The notes: generated by a model not told the origin, from the letters alone. Numbered from the stretch's first letter, positions 7,627-16,430 are shown. The stretch is DNA of 50,947 bases from Candidatus Poribacteria bacterium (GCA_028824685.1 JAPPCZ010000089.1:1-50947), one strand, 5' to 3'. Numbers and translations are program-made.

Positions 7627-8835
7627 ATGCAGAAATACGATGTAGCATTATCATTTGCTGGAGAAGATAGAAAGTATGCCAAAGAGTTAGCAGATCTTCT
7701 AAATAAGAACGGTTATTTGTGCTTTTACGATGAGAATGAGTTAGCAAATCTTTGGGGCAAAAATCTTTATGATCACCTATCATCAATTTATAAAGATAAA
7801 GCACGTTACTGCGTGATGTTCCTGTCTAAACACTATGACCAACAGTTATGGACAAACCATGAACGTCAGATGGCTCAAGCAAGGGCATTTCAGGAAAATC
7901 GTGAGTATATTCTGCCTGTTCGCCTTGATGATACAGAGATTCCAGGAATTCCACCGACGATTGGATACCTCGATCTCCGTTCAATCACAATTGAAGAAGT
8001 ATATGAAGCTTTAGATAAGAAACTATCGGGGGCAACACCAAAAACCGCTGCAACGGACCGAACGACTTTCAATGTCGTCGAGATAGACACAACCGAATAT
8101 GTATTGTTAATTTCTCGAGATGAAAAAACGTATTTCATTCCATTTCAAAATGTACAATGGGATTCAACAGAAATTTCGCTTGAACTGCTCCCTGAATCTC
8201 CAGAAGAAACCGCTTTTCTCCGTTCCTTAAGAAGACATATTAGTGAGGCATTTGCAAGAGATATTTTCATTGCGCTTGCTCTTCGGGAAGATGCCGCATG
8301 GGTAAAACCCCAGGAAATTGTAGAAACCACATTCGGTTCTCAAATCATTTGGAAAGTCGTTTTCAACGAAGAAAGACACAGGCAAAATGGGGATCCTCTT
8401 AGTGAAGTCACTTTCGGATCCTTTACACCAGAAAAGCTTGCCGAAGAGCGTGCAAAACGGATTTTACTCAATAAGAAATTACCCGAACTTCCAGATGATT
8501 TCCAGAACAGAACAGGACCCGCGGGGTTGCTCAACGAAGCCACGTTGGAAATGTATGTTCGCGGCACAAACGGATTTCAAATCTCTGCTTCACCCATTCC
8601 ACCCTTATATCGAATTTTCGGTAAAAAACAAACTCAATTTGAAAAGTTTGCTCGTTTAACGTCTATTCTTTATCTGAAACTTTCAAATACAGTTGAGGAG
8701 ATACTTCAATTTGATTTGAAACTTCTAAATTCTAACCAGGTAGAAGTCAAATTTAAAGGGCGCCGACGGAAACGGTTTACGAACAAACCCCCTTATATTT
8801 TTGAAGTTAACGGCACCTGCCAACTCTCTGAATAA
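7627..8835 (+). CDS. TIR-domain protein with unknown C-terminal domain
   Basis: A 402-residue protein. Residues about 3-130 form a TIR domain: YDVALSFAGEDR at the start, YLCFYDENE, and YCVMFLSKHYDQQLWTNHE with Trp75 and Glu79, where Glu79 fits the NAD-cleaving glutamate of enzymatic bacterial TIRs. Residues about 140-402 match no family I recognise; they contain a mixed alpha/beta segment and a basic GRRRKRF patch near the end. No transmembrane helix. ATG 7627 is preferred (GAGGTG 6 nt upstream) to GTG 7618. The FRG-TPR gene begins 66 bp later on the same strand. TIR proteins of this kind act in anti-phage NAD depletion or signalling; the role here is inferred from domain and context. Confidence 0.8.
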   Translation: MQKYDVALSFAGEDRKYAKELADLLNKNGYLCFYDENELANLWGKNLYDHLSSIYKDKARYCVMFLSKHYDQQLWTNHERQMAQARAFQENREYILPVRLDDTEIPGIPPTIGYLDLRSITIEEVYEALDKKLSGATPKTAATDRTTFNVVEIDTTEYVLLISRDEKTYFIPFQNVQWDSTEISLELLPESPEETAFLRSLRRHISEAFARDIFIALALREDAAWVKPQEIVETTFGSQIIWKVVFNEERHRQNGDPLSEVTFGSFTPEKLAEERAKRILLNKKLPELPDDFQNRTGPAGLLNEATLEMYVRGTNGFQISASPIPPLYRIFGKKQTQFEKFARLTSILYLKLSNTVEEILQFDLKLLNSNQVEVKFKGRRRKRFTNKPPYIFEVNGTCQLSE

Positions 8836-8901
8836 GCCGCCATTTATCCGTTTCACCTAAATTCAAACAAAGCAAAACCTAAATGGGAATAAATAATCAT
8901 T

Positions 8902-10149
8902 TTGGAAGATAAAAATAATCTCATTGCTAAAACCATAAACGAGTTTATAGAATGGTCGGCACGATTCAGCGATGGGCGATACTTGTTTCGTGGAGTTTCA
9001 ACGGAAAGTTACAAAATAGAGGCATCCGCTTATCGTCGCCTCCCAGAAATCGACAGAAATAATCCCAAAAAGTTACTTAAAATCAACAAGGATTTAATAA
9101 TGAAAGCGAGGGCATTGGGACATGATCAGAAAAATGGGCAACAATTATTTGATTTAGAAATACTTGCAGAACTTCAGCATTTCGGTGCAGCCACTTGCCT
9201 TATAGATTTTTCCCGTAGTGCGTTGGTGGCACTTTGGTTTGCTTGTCAACACAGTTCCAAAGGGGAAGCGAATGGAAAAGTATTTGCAGTTCGTCATGAT
9301 GATATGGTCCGTCTAAAAACGGTTGATCCTGAATTGATCAAAAATCGAATTGATGATTTCTTGAAACCGGATGAAAACGGTAGATATTTACAGTATCAAT
9401 GGTCACCTAAACTTCAAAATAATCGTATTATCGCTCAACAGTCTGTCTTTGTATTTAGTGGTGCCCAAATTGAAGCTGAGGCTGAGTGTATAATTGAAAA
9501 AAGTAGTAAACAGGGCATCTTAACATCTCTGGATAAGATCTCAGGTATCACCGAAGGCAGTATTTATCCTGATTTTGATGGATTTGCCCGCTTAAATGCA
9601 CAAGATAAACGATACATTGAACCCGATGCCCAGGCCTATCTTCAACGTGGAACTGAATCCCATCAAAAGGGTAACTTGGACGATGCGATTGATTACTACA
9701 CTGAAGTCATACGTTTGGATCCAGCGGACCCTTTCACAGTTTCCGTGGCTTATTATAGCCGTGGTGTTGCCTACAGAGAAAACGGTAGTATTGACTTGGC
9801 GATAGAAGATTATACTCAAACCTTACGACTTAATCCAAATTCTGCTGATGCCCATAACAATCGCGGTCACGCTTACTATGAAAAGGGCGATTTTGATCGT
9901 GCCCTTGAAGACTATGACCAAGCTATACAACTTAAATCTGACAATGTTCTCTACTACAATAATCGCGGCATAGCTTTATTAGCCCTGCAAGAGTGGGAAA
10001 AAGCCAAATCGGACCTAACGATTGCCAGAAACATGGGAGTAGATATCATTGCTTTATTTTCTAACGCTTATGCGAACGTTACCGATTTTGAGCAGAAACA
10101 TAATGTTAAACTACCCGAAGACATTGCCGCAATGCTAACGTCCCCGTAA
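8902..10149 (+). CDS. FRG-domain protein with C-terminal TPR repeats
   Basis: A 415-residue protein. Residues about 10-235 form an FRG domain, with YLFRG (27-31), ELQHFGAATCLIDFSRSALV (90-109), RIIAQQSVFVF (175-185) and a closing IYPDFDGFARL. Residues about 243-382 hold four tetratricopeptide repeats, a protein-binding scaffold. FRG domains are widespread in bacteria, often beside mobile or defence genes, and have no settled biochemistry. The start is TTG 8902 with only a weak ribosome-binding site; no in-frame ATG exists that would keep the FRG motif. Together with the TIR gene it forms a two-gene unit, so the two products may work as sensor and effector (inference). Confidence 0.8.
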   Translation: MEDKNNLIAKTINEFIEWSARFSDGRYLFRGVSTESYKIEASAYRRLPEIDRNNPKKLLKINKDLIMKARALGHDQKNGQQLFDLEILAELQHFGAATCLIDFSRSALVALWFACQHSSKGEANGKVFAVRHDDMVRLKTVDPELIKNRIDDFLKPDENGRYLQYQWSPKLQNNRIIAQQSVFVFSGAQIEAEAECIIEKSSKQGILTSLDKISGITEGSIYPDFDGFARLNAQDKRYIEPDAQAYLQRGTESHQKGNLDDAIDYYTEVIRLDPADPFTVSVAYYSRGVAYRENGSIDLAIEDYTQTLRLNPNSADAHNNRGHAYYEKGDFDRALEDYDQAIQLKSDNVLYYNNRGIALLALQEWEKAKSDLTIARNMGVDIIALFSNAYANVTDFEQKHNVKLPEDIAAMLTSP

Positions 10150-10276
10150 GCATTGCAGTAAAATAAAAACTCTCCTTAGCGGATCATCTAATGTTACAGA
10201 TTCTCAATCCATGTTAATCCGCGATTCAGACAACACCGTTTACCAAAATAATTACATATCACATTATTAATTTCAC

Positions 10277-10305
10277 TTGCTAAAAAAAGTGAAACATGAT
10301 ATATT
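10277..10305 (+). promoter_or_regulatory. Probable promoter of molybdenum hydroxylase operon
   Basis: TTGCTA (10277-10282), a 17-bp spacer and TATATT (10300-10305), about 80 bp before the first operon gene. The rest of 10150-10384 is AT-rich and holds nothing else I can name. Confidence 0.45.
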
Positions 10306-10384
10306 CTACTAAAATTGAAGAATATAGGCATTATACATTTGTTTATTTTGTAGTTTAGATATACACCAGCAAAGGAGGGAAGGC

Positions 10385-11026
10385 ATGTCAGATAAAGAGA
10401 AAGAGAAAAAACAGGAAACGAATATTTCGCGTCGGAGTTTTTTGAAAGGCGTAGGCACTGGTACCGTTGCTGCAACCGTTGCCCCAGCGATCTTAGTCGG
10501 TGATGCGGAAACGGCAGAAGCGCAAACCGATGGCGCGGTCTCCACAGCGAAAATTCAATTGAACATCAATGAGAAGTTATATGAAATTGAGGTTGAGGCA
10601 CGCACTACGTTGTTAACAGTTTTGCGCGATGGAATTGATACAGGCGGGAACAATGTTGATTTGACTGGTGCCAAGCTTATCTGTGACAGAGGTGAATGCG
10701 GCGGATGTACTGTCCTTGTAGACGGAAAAGTTGTCTATGCGTGTATGATGCTCGCAATGGACACACAAGGAAAACAGATTACGACCGTAGAAGGTATTGC
10801 AAATGGAGACGACCTGCATCCGGTGCAAGAAGCATTCATTAAGCACGATGCAATGATGTGTGGATTCTGCACTCCCGGTTTCATCGTTTCATCGGTGGCA
10901 CTCTTGAACGAAAACAAAAAACCGACGATCGCAGAGATTAAGGATGGCTTATCAGGCAATACTTGTCGTTGCGGCACTTACCCGTTCATTTTTGACGCAG
11001 TTGAAACCGCTTCAGAAAAGATGTAG
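10385..11026 (+). CDS. Tat-exported 2Fe-2S subunit of xanthine dehydrogenase family enzyme
   Basis: A 213-residue small subunit resembling PaoA (YagT) of periplasmic aldehyde oxidoreductase. It starts with a twin-arginine signal, SRRSFLKG (Arg16, Arg17), ending near an AEAQ site. A plant-type 2Fe-2S site follows (Cys100, Cys105, Cys108, Cys120), then the second cluster site (Cys159, Cys162, Cys194, Cys196). It would pass electrons from the Moco subunit to the FAD subunit. The Tat signal on this subunit alone implies that the assembled complex is exported folded. A strong AGGAGG-like Shine-Dalgarno precedes the ATG. First gene of a four-gene operon. Confidence 0.93.
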   Translation: MSDKEKEKKQETNISRRSFLKGVGTGTVAATVAPAILVGDAETAEAQTDGAVSTAKIQLNINEKLYEIEVEARTTLLTVLRDGIDTGGNNVDLTGAKLICDRGECGGCTVLVDGKVVYACMMLAMDTQGKQITTVEGIANGDDLHPVQEAFIKHDAMMCGFCTPGFIVSSVALLNENKKPTIAEIKDGLSGNTCRCGTYPFIFDAVETASEKM

Positions 11027-11096
11027 TTTTGACCAGCAACCCTTCATCAGGTTGCTGTCGCTATGAACGTGTTATGTATTGAAAAGGAGAAAACAG

Positions 11097-13217
11097 ATGG
11101 CATCATGGGGAGAAGCAAGCCAATCTCGGCTTATTGGCAAGCGGATTGCCCGTTTGTCTGGTAAGGATAAAGTTACAGGAAAAGCGAAATATACCTTTGA
11201 TATTAATCGTCCGGAAATGCTTTATGGACGCATTCTGCGATCTGAAGTTGCGCATGCAAACGTAACGGATCTTGACCTGACCCGCGCGGAAGCTCTGCCC
11301 GGTGTCAAAGCGGTAATTCCATTAATCGAAGTAGGTAGAAAGCTCCGCTATCAAGGTCAGGAAATTGCCGCGGTTGCTGCAGAAACTGACGACATCGCTA
11401 AAGACGCATTACGGTTGATTTATGTTGAATTGGAAGAATTGCCCTTTGTCGTCACGGAAGCAGATGCGATAGCAGAAGGTGCACCGCAGATTCGGGATGA
11501 CTGGAAGGGAAACCAGAGTAATCCTGGCATTAACGAAGATGGTGATGTAGACGCGGCATTCTCAGAAGCTGCGGTTACAGTAGAAGCCACCTATCACACT
11601 CCCGTCCAAACGCATGTCTGCTTGGAAACACACGGGCATGTTGTCGAATGGACAGATGAACAGAACCTAACCGTTTGGGCATCTACACAAGCAGTTTTTG
11701 GAGTCCGTAACGACCTCGCGCGTCGCTTTGAGCTTCCTGCGAATCAAGTCAGGGTTATCACTGAACACATGGGAGGCGGTTTTGGAAGCAAATTCAATGC
11801 TGGCGTAGAAGGTCTTGCCGCAGTGCGGTTGTCACGCATGACCGAAAGACCAATAAAATTAATGTTGACACGGAAGGCTGAACATCTGGTCGCTGGAAAT
11901 AGACCTTCAATGACACAGCACGTAAAAGCAGGTGCAACTCGCGACGGTCGGCTCATTGCTTACGATATGCGTGGCTACGGCACAGGCGGCATCTCCAGCG
12001 GTGCAGGATTTAATGCACCTTATGTTTATCACGTTCCAAATAGACGAACCGAACGTTTTAACGTCGCTGTTAATGCGGGTAACCAACGTGCAATGCGTGC
12101 ACCTGGGCATCCACAAGGTGCTTTTGCTATGGATTCGTTGATGGATGAACTTGCAGAAAAACTGGGAATGAACCCACTGGAATTCCGGCGTATTAACGAT
12201 TCAAGTGAGGTGCGTCAAGCACAATATACCCTCGGTGCACAAGAAATTGGATGGCACCGTCGCAATAATGTTCCCGGTTCTGGGACAGGTGTTAAAAAAC
12301 GCGGTATGGGTGTTGGTAGCGGCTTATGGGGCGGCGGCGGTGGTAGAGGCACACAGGCGCGTGTTACTATCAATGCTGACGGCACCGTTGAGGCGGTCAC
12401 TGGCACACAAGATATCGGCACTGGTATTCGGACTGTGATTGCTATCATCGTTGCAGAGGAGTTGGGACTTGCACCGACAGATATTTCAGTAAAAGTCGGG
12501 GATAGTGGTCCTGGGTTGCCCTCTGGTGGAAGTGGCGGAAGTCAGACAACAGCATCTGTTGCACCGGTTATCAAAACCGCAGCTGCGGCAGCAAAACAGA
12601 AGTTGTTTGAACACGTCGCTCCCTTACTACAGGCACCAGTGGATGATCTACGCATCGGAACAGGTAAAATCTATGTTGCTTCTGACAGAACGAAGACGGT
12701 TACTTGGAAACAGGCAACTGGACAACTCGGACAGGAAAGCATCAGCGAAGGTGGAAATTGGGATGAAGAACTCCGACAAGGTGGAGTCGCAGGCACGCAG
12801 TTTGCTGAAGTTGAAGTTGACACCCAAACAGGGCACGTCAAAGTGCTTAAGATCGTTGCAGTCCAAGATTGCGGATTAGCGATTAACCGATTGACAACGG
12901 AAAGTCAGATTAACGGCGGCGTTATCATGGGTTTAGGGCAAGCACTCCTTGAAGAACGTATCATGGATCCGCAAACCGGACGGATGCTCAATGCTAATCT
13001 TGAGGATTACAAAGTCCCTGGAACCTTTGAGATACCTGAAATCAAGTCGATCGTTTTTGATACGCATCGGAAGGTTACAGGTGTTGGTGAACCGCCATGT
13101 ATTCCGACACTTGGCGCAATCGCCAATGCTGTTCACAATGCGATCGGTGTCCGAATTCGGGAATTGCCGATAACACCCGATAAAGTCCTCACCGCACTTG
13201 CTGAGAAGAAGGCATAA
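11097..13217 (+). CDS. Molybdopterin-binding subunit of xanthine dehydrogenase family enzyme
   Basis: A 706-residue large subunit, like PaoC/YagR. It binds molybdopterin (probably as the cytosine dinucleotide) and hydroxylates an aldehyde or N-heterocycle. Visible motifs are the GKAKYTFDI start of the hammerhead domain, EHMGGGFGSKF in the cofactor site, RAPGHPQGAF, the GSGGSQTT loop, and GVGEPP near the C-terminus with the catalytic Glu (about 665). The length is close to PaoC, shorter than full XDH. The start is ATG 11097, with AAAGGAG upstream; an upstream TTG at 11079 overlaps that site. The substrate is not determinable. No xdhC/MocA-type maturation gene is present in the window. Confidence 0.92.
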   Translation: MASWGEASQSRLIGKRIARLSGKDKVTGKAKYTFDINRPEMLYGRILRSEVAHANVTDLDLTRAEALPGVKAVIPLIEVGRKLRYQGQEIAAVAAETDDIAKDALRLIYVELEELPFVVTEADAIAEGAPQIRDDWKGNQSNPGINEDGDVDAAFSEAAVTVEATYHTPVQTHVCLETHGHVVEWTDEQNLTVWASTQAVFGVRNDLARRFELPANQVRVITEHMGGGFGSKFNAGVEGLAAVRLSRMTERPIKLMLTRKAEHLVAGNRPSMTQHVKAGATRDGRLIAYDMRGYGTGGISSGAGFNAPYVYHVPNRRTERFNVAVNAGNQRAMRAPGHPQGAFAMDSLMDELAEKLGMNPLEFRRINDSSEVRQAQYTLGAQEIGWHRRNNVPGSGTGVKKRGMGVGSGLWGGGGGRGTQARVTINADGTVEAVTGTQDIGTGIRTVIAIIVAEELGLAPTDISVKVGDSGPGLPSGGSGGSQTTASVAPVIKTAAAAAKQKLFEHVAPLLQAPVDDLRIGTGKIYVASDRTKTVTWKQATGQLGQESISEGGNWDEELRQGGVAGTQFAEVEVDTQTGHVKVLKIVAVQDCGLAINRLTTESQINGGVIMGLGQALLEERIMDPQTGRMLNANLEDYKVPGTFEIPEIKSIVFDTHRKVTGVGEPPCIPTLGAIANAVHNAIGVRIRELPITPDKVLTALAEKKA

Positions 13218-13228
13218 GGAGGTAAACA

Positions 13229-14209
13229 ATGGATAAATTTAGTTACGTTAACGCGACCAGCCTAAAACAGGTTACCTCATTATTGAGTGACAGCGGATGG
13301 GGCGAAGTCATGATGATAGCAGGGGGGACTGACCTGCTCAGTGAACTCAAAGAGTACATTGAAACACCAAAAACATTGATTAATCTGAAGACGTTGCCCG
13401 GTATGGATAGTATCACAGCAGACGCAACTGGCTTAAAGATAGGTGCGTTAGCCACTGTCACTGATATAGCAATGCATCCAACGATTCAACATCACTACAC
13501 CGTGCTTGCACAAGCAGCAGCATCCGTAGCAACACCACAAATACGAAATGTAGGGACGCTCGGAGGGAATCTCTGTCAACGGCCTCGTTGCTGGTACTAC
13601 CGAGATGAGACCGTCAATTGTCTCAAGAAAGGTGGAGACATCTGCTATGCCATTGATGGTTTAAGCAAATATCACGCTATTTTTGGTGGGGATCCGGTCT
13701 ATATTGTCCATCCATCTGACATCGCACCAGCATTGATTGCACTCAACGCGTCACTTAAAATTGCTGGTCCAGAAGGTGAAAAGACATTAAAAGTTGAGGA
13801 GTTCTTTACCTTGCCAGCGGCAAATCCGTTTCGGGAAAACGTGCTTGAACCGAATGAAATCGTTGTTGAAGTTCAGGTGCCACAACCGAAGCCGAATACA
13901 AAGAGTTTTTATCTGAAAGCGCGTGAGAAGGGTGCCCCTGACTTTGCATTGGCAAGCGTTGCAGGTGTCTTTGAGATGATGGGGAAGACATGCCAAGTCG
14001 CTAACGTGGTACTTGGTGGCGTTGCTCCTGCACCATGGCGTTCCGCAGAAGCTGAAACTGCTCTTACAGGTAAGATGATCAATGAAGCAGTCAGCATGAA
14101 CGCTGGGGCAGAAGCTGTTAAGGATGCAGAACCCATGAATGATAACGCATACAAGGTGACCTTAGCCCAGAATCTCATCAGTCGTACCGCTATGATGGCA
14201 GTCAGTTAA
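13229..14209 (+). CDS. FAD-binding subunit with extra 4Fe-4S site
   Basis: A 326-residue subunit of the CoxM/PaoB type. AGGTDLL (31-37) and the RNVGTLGGNL segment (106-115) bind FAD. Just after it lies a four-cysteine insert (Cys116, Cys121, Cys131, Cys139) matching the 4Fe-4S insertion known in PaoB (YagS) and 4-hydroxybenzoyl-CoA reductase-like enzymes. This supports a periplasmic PaoABC-like enzyme over cytoplasmic XDH. It has AAGGAGG before the ATG and starts 11 bp after the large subunit. It lacks its own signal and would be carried out by the Tat-tagged partner. Confidence 0.92.
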   Translation: MDKFSYVNATSLKQVTSLLSDSGWGEVMMIAGGTDLLSELKEYIETPKTLINLKTLPGMDSITADATGLKIGALATVTDIAMHPTIQHHYTVLAQAAASVATPQIRNVGTLGGNLCQRPRCWYYRDETVNCLKKGGDICYAIDGLSKYHAIFGGDPVYIVHPSDIAPALIALNASLKIAGPEGEKTLKVEEFFTLPAANPFRENVLEPNEIVVEVQVPQPKPNTKSFYLKAREKGAPDFALASVAGVFEMMGKTCQVANVVLGGVAPAPWRSAEAETALTGKMINEAVSMNAGAEAVKDAEPMNDNAYKVTLAQNLISRTAMMAVS

Positions 14210-14221
14210 AGGAGGATGAAC

Positions 14222-14461
14222 ATGTTAGAGGGAAAAACACTCCCAATTTTTAGTCGTCCGATATGCCAAGACCTCCGGACGAAGGCAATTTATATACCCG
14301 GCGGCAACTTGCAGAACCTCGTTGAAGAAAACCCGGGAACACACTATTGGTGTAATTGCACAATGCAGGTGGTTGGTCCCGACGACCAATTTGTGTCGCC
14401 TAATGCTTGCAAACAATCGCGTTCCTGTTTCAATCCGGTCGGTGGAAAGCCGGTAGTATAA
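14222..14461 (+). CDS. Small cysteine-rich protein in molybdenum hydroxylase operon
   Basis: A 79-residue protein that I do not recognise. It has five cysteines: one in a PICQDL segment, a CNC pair in the middle, and two more in an ACKQSRSC stretch. This suggests metal or Fe-S binding. It is preceded by AAAGGAGG with 6-nt spacing to ATG 14222 and starts 12 bp after the FAD subunit gene, so it belongs to the operon. It has no signal peptide or membrane segment. A role in electron transfer or cluster/cofactor assembly for the neighbouring enzyme is possible but unproven. A hairpin follows the stop. Confidence 0.7.
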   Translation: MLEGKTLPIFSRPICQDLRTKAIYIPGGNLQNLVEENPGTHYWCNCTMQVVGPDDQFVSPNACKQSRSCFNPVGGKPVV

Positions 14462-14475
14462 TCATATAATATCGT

Positions 14476-14526
14476 TATCGGTTATCAGTATTCTTTCTGA
14501 TAACCGATAGCCGTCCACCTTTTTTT
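14476..14526 (+). terminator. Hairpin terminator of the molybdenum hydroxylase operon
   Basis: A 13-bp perfect stem (14476-14488 with 14497-14509; arms TATCGGTTATCAG and its complement, 8-nt loop) is followed 10 nt later by a T-run (14520-14526). The gap to the T-run is longer than ideal. The stem also resembles a dispersed TTATCGGTTATC repeat (compare about 31000). Confidence 0.6.
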
Positions 14527-14531
14527 ATAAT
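14526..14531 (+). promoter_or_regulatory. TATAAT box of probable leaderless transcript
   Basis: A perfect TATAAT lies 7 bp before the ATG at 14539, the distance expected if transcription starts at the ATG itself. The -35 region falls in the upstream hairpin and is not recognisable. No Shine-Dalgarno is present. Confidence 0.4.
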
Positions 14532-14538
14532 TTTGGTA

Positions 14539-14994
14539 ATGTTCCTTAAACCTTTGATACAATGGTTGCATGTCGGTTCCGTTGTCTTGATGATAGGTGG
14601 TTTCTTCTTTTTTCGCGTTGTCCTCATTCCGATTGCCAATCGTTCCCCCGATCCAAATACTTTAATTTCATCGGCACTCAGACGTTTCAGCGGAATAGTC
14701 TGGCCCGCATTGCTAACTGTTCTTATATCTGGCGTGTATAACGTTATTGCTTTCTTTAGAACCGCGCGTGCATCTGCTGCAGAATCTGTTGATGTAGATT
14801 ACTCACTTTACATACTTATTTTAGGTATCAAATTCTTTATCGTTTTTCTGGTATATACGCTTGCAATTATTTTGACGTTCCCGTATCCTGTTTTTGAGGT
14901 ATTTCAGAAAAAACCTGCACCATGGTTGAACACCGTTATTATTTTTGGACTGATAATTATATTCCTATCAGCGTTTTTACGTCGCATGGCTTAA
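14539..14994 (+). CDS. Four-helix integral membrane protein, CopD-like
   Basis: A 151-residue inner-membrane protein with four hydrophobic helices at roughly 7-28, 52-72, 87-112 and 128-147. The FLKPLIQWLHVGSVVLMIGG start, with a histidine in helix 1, resembles the CopD/DUF2269-type membrane family. Some members bind haem or copper, but function here is not established. The start is ATG 14539 next to a TATAAT box and is probably leaderless. It stands between the molybdenum hydroxylase terminator and a PhyH gene and could be its own unit. Confidence 0.6.
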   Translation: MFLKPLIQWLHVGSVVLMIGGFFFFRVVLIPIANRSPDPNTLISSALRRFSGIVWPALLTVLISGVYNVIAFFRTARASAAESVDVDYSLYILILGIKFFIVFLVYTLAIILTFPYPVFEVFQKKPAPWLNTVIIFGLIIIFLSAFLRRMA

Positions 14995-15039
14995 TGAAAC
15001 TGACTTTTTCACAACTACAGGATTGAAAGGAGCAAACAA

Positions 15040-15855
15040 ATGGCAGTATTAAGCAAAGAGGATTTGGCTTTTTGGGAAGAAAAAGGTTATGTCGTCATCC
15101 CCAATGCAGCACCAGCAGCGTTAATCCAAGATGCAGCAACGGCAGTCTGGGATTTTCTTGAGATGGATGCGGATTCTCCAGAGAGTTGGTATCCTGATCC
15201 ACCTCGTGGTATTATGGTAGAAATCTATCAGCACCCTGCTCTATGGGCAACACGCCAATACCCTCGTGTGCATCAGGCTTTCTCCGAAATATGGGGTACA
15301 GAGAAACTATGGGTTAGTTTTGACCGTGCCAGCATGAGCCCACCCAATGTCTCCGGTAAATATGAACGTACAAGCGTTGGACTTCACTGGGACATGTCCA
15401 TAGAACTACCCATTAGATTCCATGTGCAAGGTGTTCTTTACCTTACAGATACCGCTGCAGACCAAGGTGCTTTTGTCTGCGTTCCAGGATTCCACAACAA
15501 AATTGAGGAATGGATAAAGAGTCTTCCAGAAGATGCTGACCCACGCCAACAAAATTTAGAGGCGTTGGGCATGATTCCCGTCCCCGCAAATGCAGGTGAT
15601 CTGATAATTTGGCATAGTGCTTTGCCGCATAGTGCCGGTATCAATACTGCTGATGCGCCGCGCGTTGCGCAATACATAACGATGACACCGACAGGTGAAG
15701 CAAATCAAGAGGCACGGGAACGCCGCATCAATGGATGGAAAAATCGGATGGCAGGCTTTGGTGGCGAACGTCCAGAAAAGGAACATCAATCTGGTGAAAC
15801 TGCAGAGTTAAGCGAACTTGGAAAAAAATTGTTGGGACTTGAGACGTGGGGATAA
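15040..15855 (+). CDS. Phytanoyl-CoA dioxygenase (PhyH) family protein
   Basis: A 271-residue Fe(II)/2-oxoglutarate-dependent oxygenase. It shows the iron-binding His116-X-Asp118 in GLHWDMS, a later histidine in the WHSALPHSAG segment (His197 most likely), and an Arg (about 208) for 2-oxoglutarate. The N-terminal KEDLAFWEEKGYVVIPN is the usual family opening. The family hydroxylates varied small molecules, and the substrate is unknown. An AAAGGAG precedes the ATG. A second, divergent PhyH protein lies at 26474-27178; many copies per genome are typical of Poribacteria. Confidence 0.88.
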   Translation: MAVLSKEDLAFWEEKGYVVIPNAAPAALIQDAATAVWDFLEMDADSPESWYPDPPRGIMVEIYQHPALWATRQYPRVHQAFSEIWGTEKLWVSFDRASMSPPNVSGKYERTSVGLHWDMSIELPIRFHVQGVLYLTDTAADQGAFVCVPGFHNKIEEWIKSLPEDADPRQQNLEALGMIPVPANAGDLIIWHSALPHSAGINTADAPRVAQYITMTPTGEANQEARERRINGWKNRMAGFGGERPEKEHQSGETAELSELGKKLLGLETWG

Positions 15856-15907
15856 ACAGTGTGAACCCATAGGTTTCTATTTTGTGCCTAATCTTAATTG
15901 AAATTTT

Positions 15908-16413
15908 CGTAGGTTGGGTTGAGCCGCAGGTGAAACCCATAAATCAACGGTATGAATGCCATTAGGCATTCCCCGGGTGTAAACTTAAGAGAAAGTTGTA
16001 TTCCTTTGAAGCCTGCTCAATACACATTATGATTGAGATTGTTCCATATTTAGTCCCAGCGGGACGATATGTTTATAGAAATCCGTCTTAACACATTTAT
16101 TGAGCTCCGTAGGAGCGACATATTCTAATAGGTAAATGGTACGACAACATACCGCCCCTACGGGGCTCAAGAGATGGATTATCCGTTTTCTATAAACATA
16201 GCGTCCCTACGGGACTGAAGAGGGTTTCCAATGTTTGGAAAATCCTTAACTTTACACCTATGGGTTGAGCCGCAGGTGAAACCCAACAATTTGAGTCTGT
16301 AAAGGCGTTTCATGTTCAAATTAACGCAGCGTGCGCCAAATCAACGGTATGAATGCCATTAGGCATTCCCCGTGTGGCACGCTGCGGGTTTCGTTCCTCA
16401 ACCCAACCTACGA
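15908..16413. repeat. Composite block of family A, B and C repeats
   Basis: In order: family C arm GTAGGTTGGGTTGAGCC (15908-15938), family B unit (15939-15978), an inverted-repeat end GGTGTAAACTTAAG (15976-15989), a family A three-box unit (16052-16215), the matching end CTTAACTTTACACC (16245-16258), then a family C hairpin (16261-16413) split by another family B unit (about 16335-16379) framed by GCAGCGTG / CACGCTGC. This fills the gap between the PhyH and aldo/keto reductase genes. I see no gene in it. Confidence 0.75.
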
Positions 16414-16430
16414 ACTTTTTACATTGGTGA

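Noticed and set aside
11907..12438. Several open frames of 60-80 codons on both strands inside the Moco subunit gene
   Set aside because: All overlap a strongly supported 706-residue gene and show no motifs or ribosome-binding sites.
14476..14509. TATCGGTTATC hairpin as only a dispersed repeat
   Set aside because: A related motif occurs near 31000, but the T-run and position after the operon favour a terminator role here; kept as a terminator.
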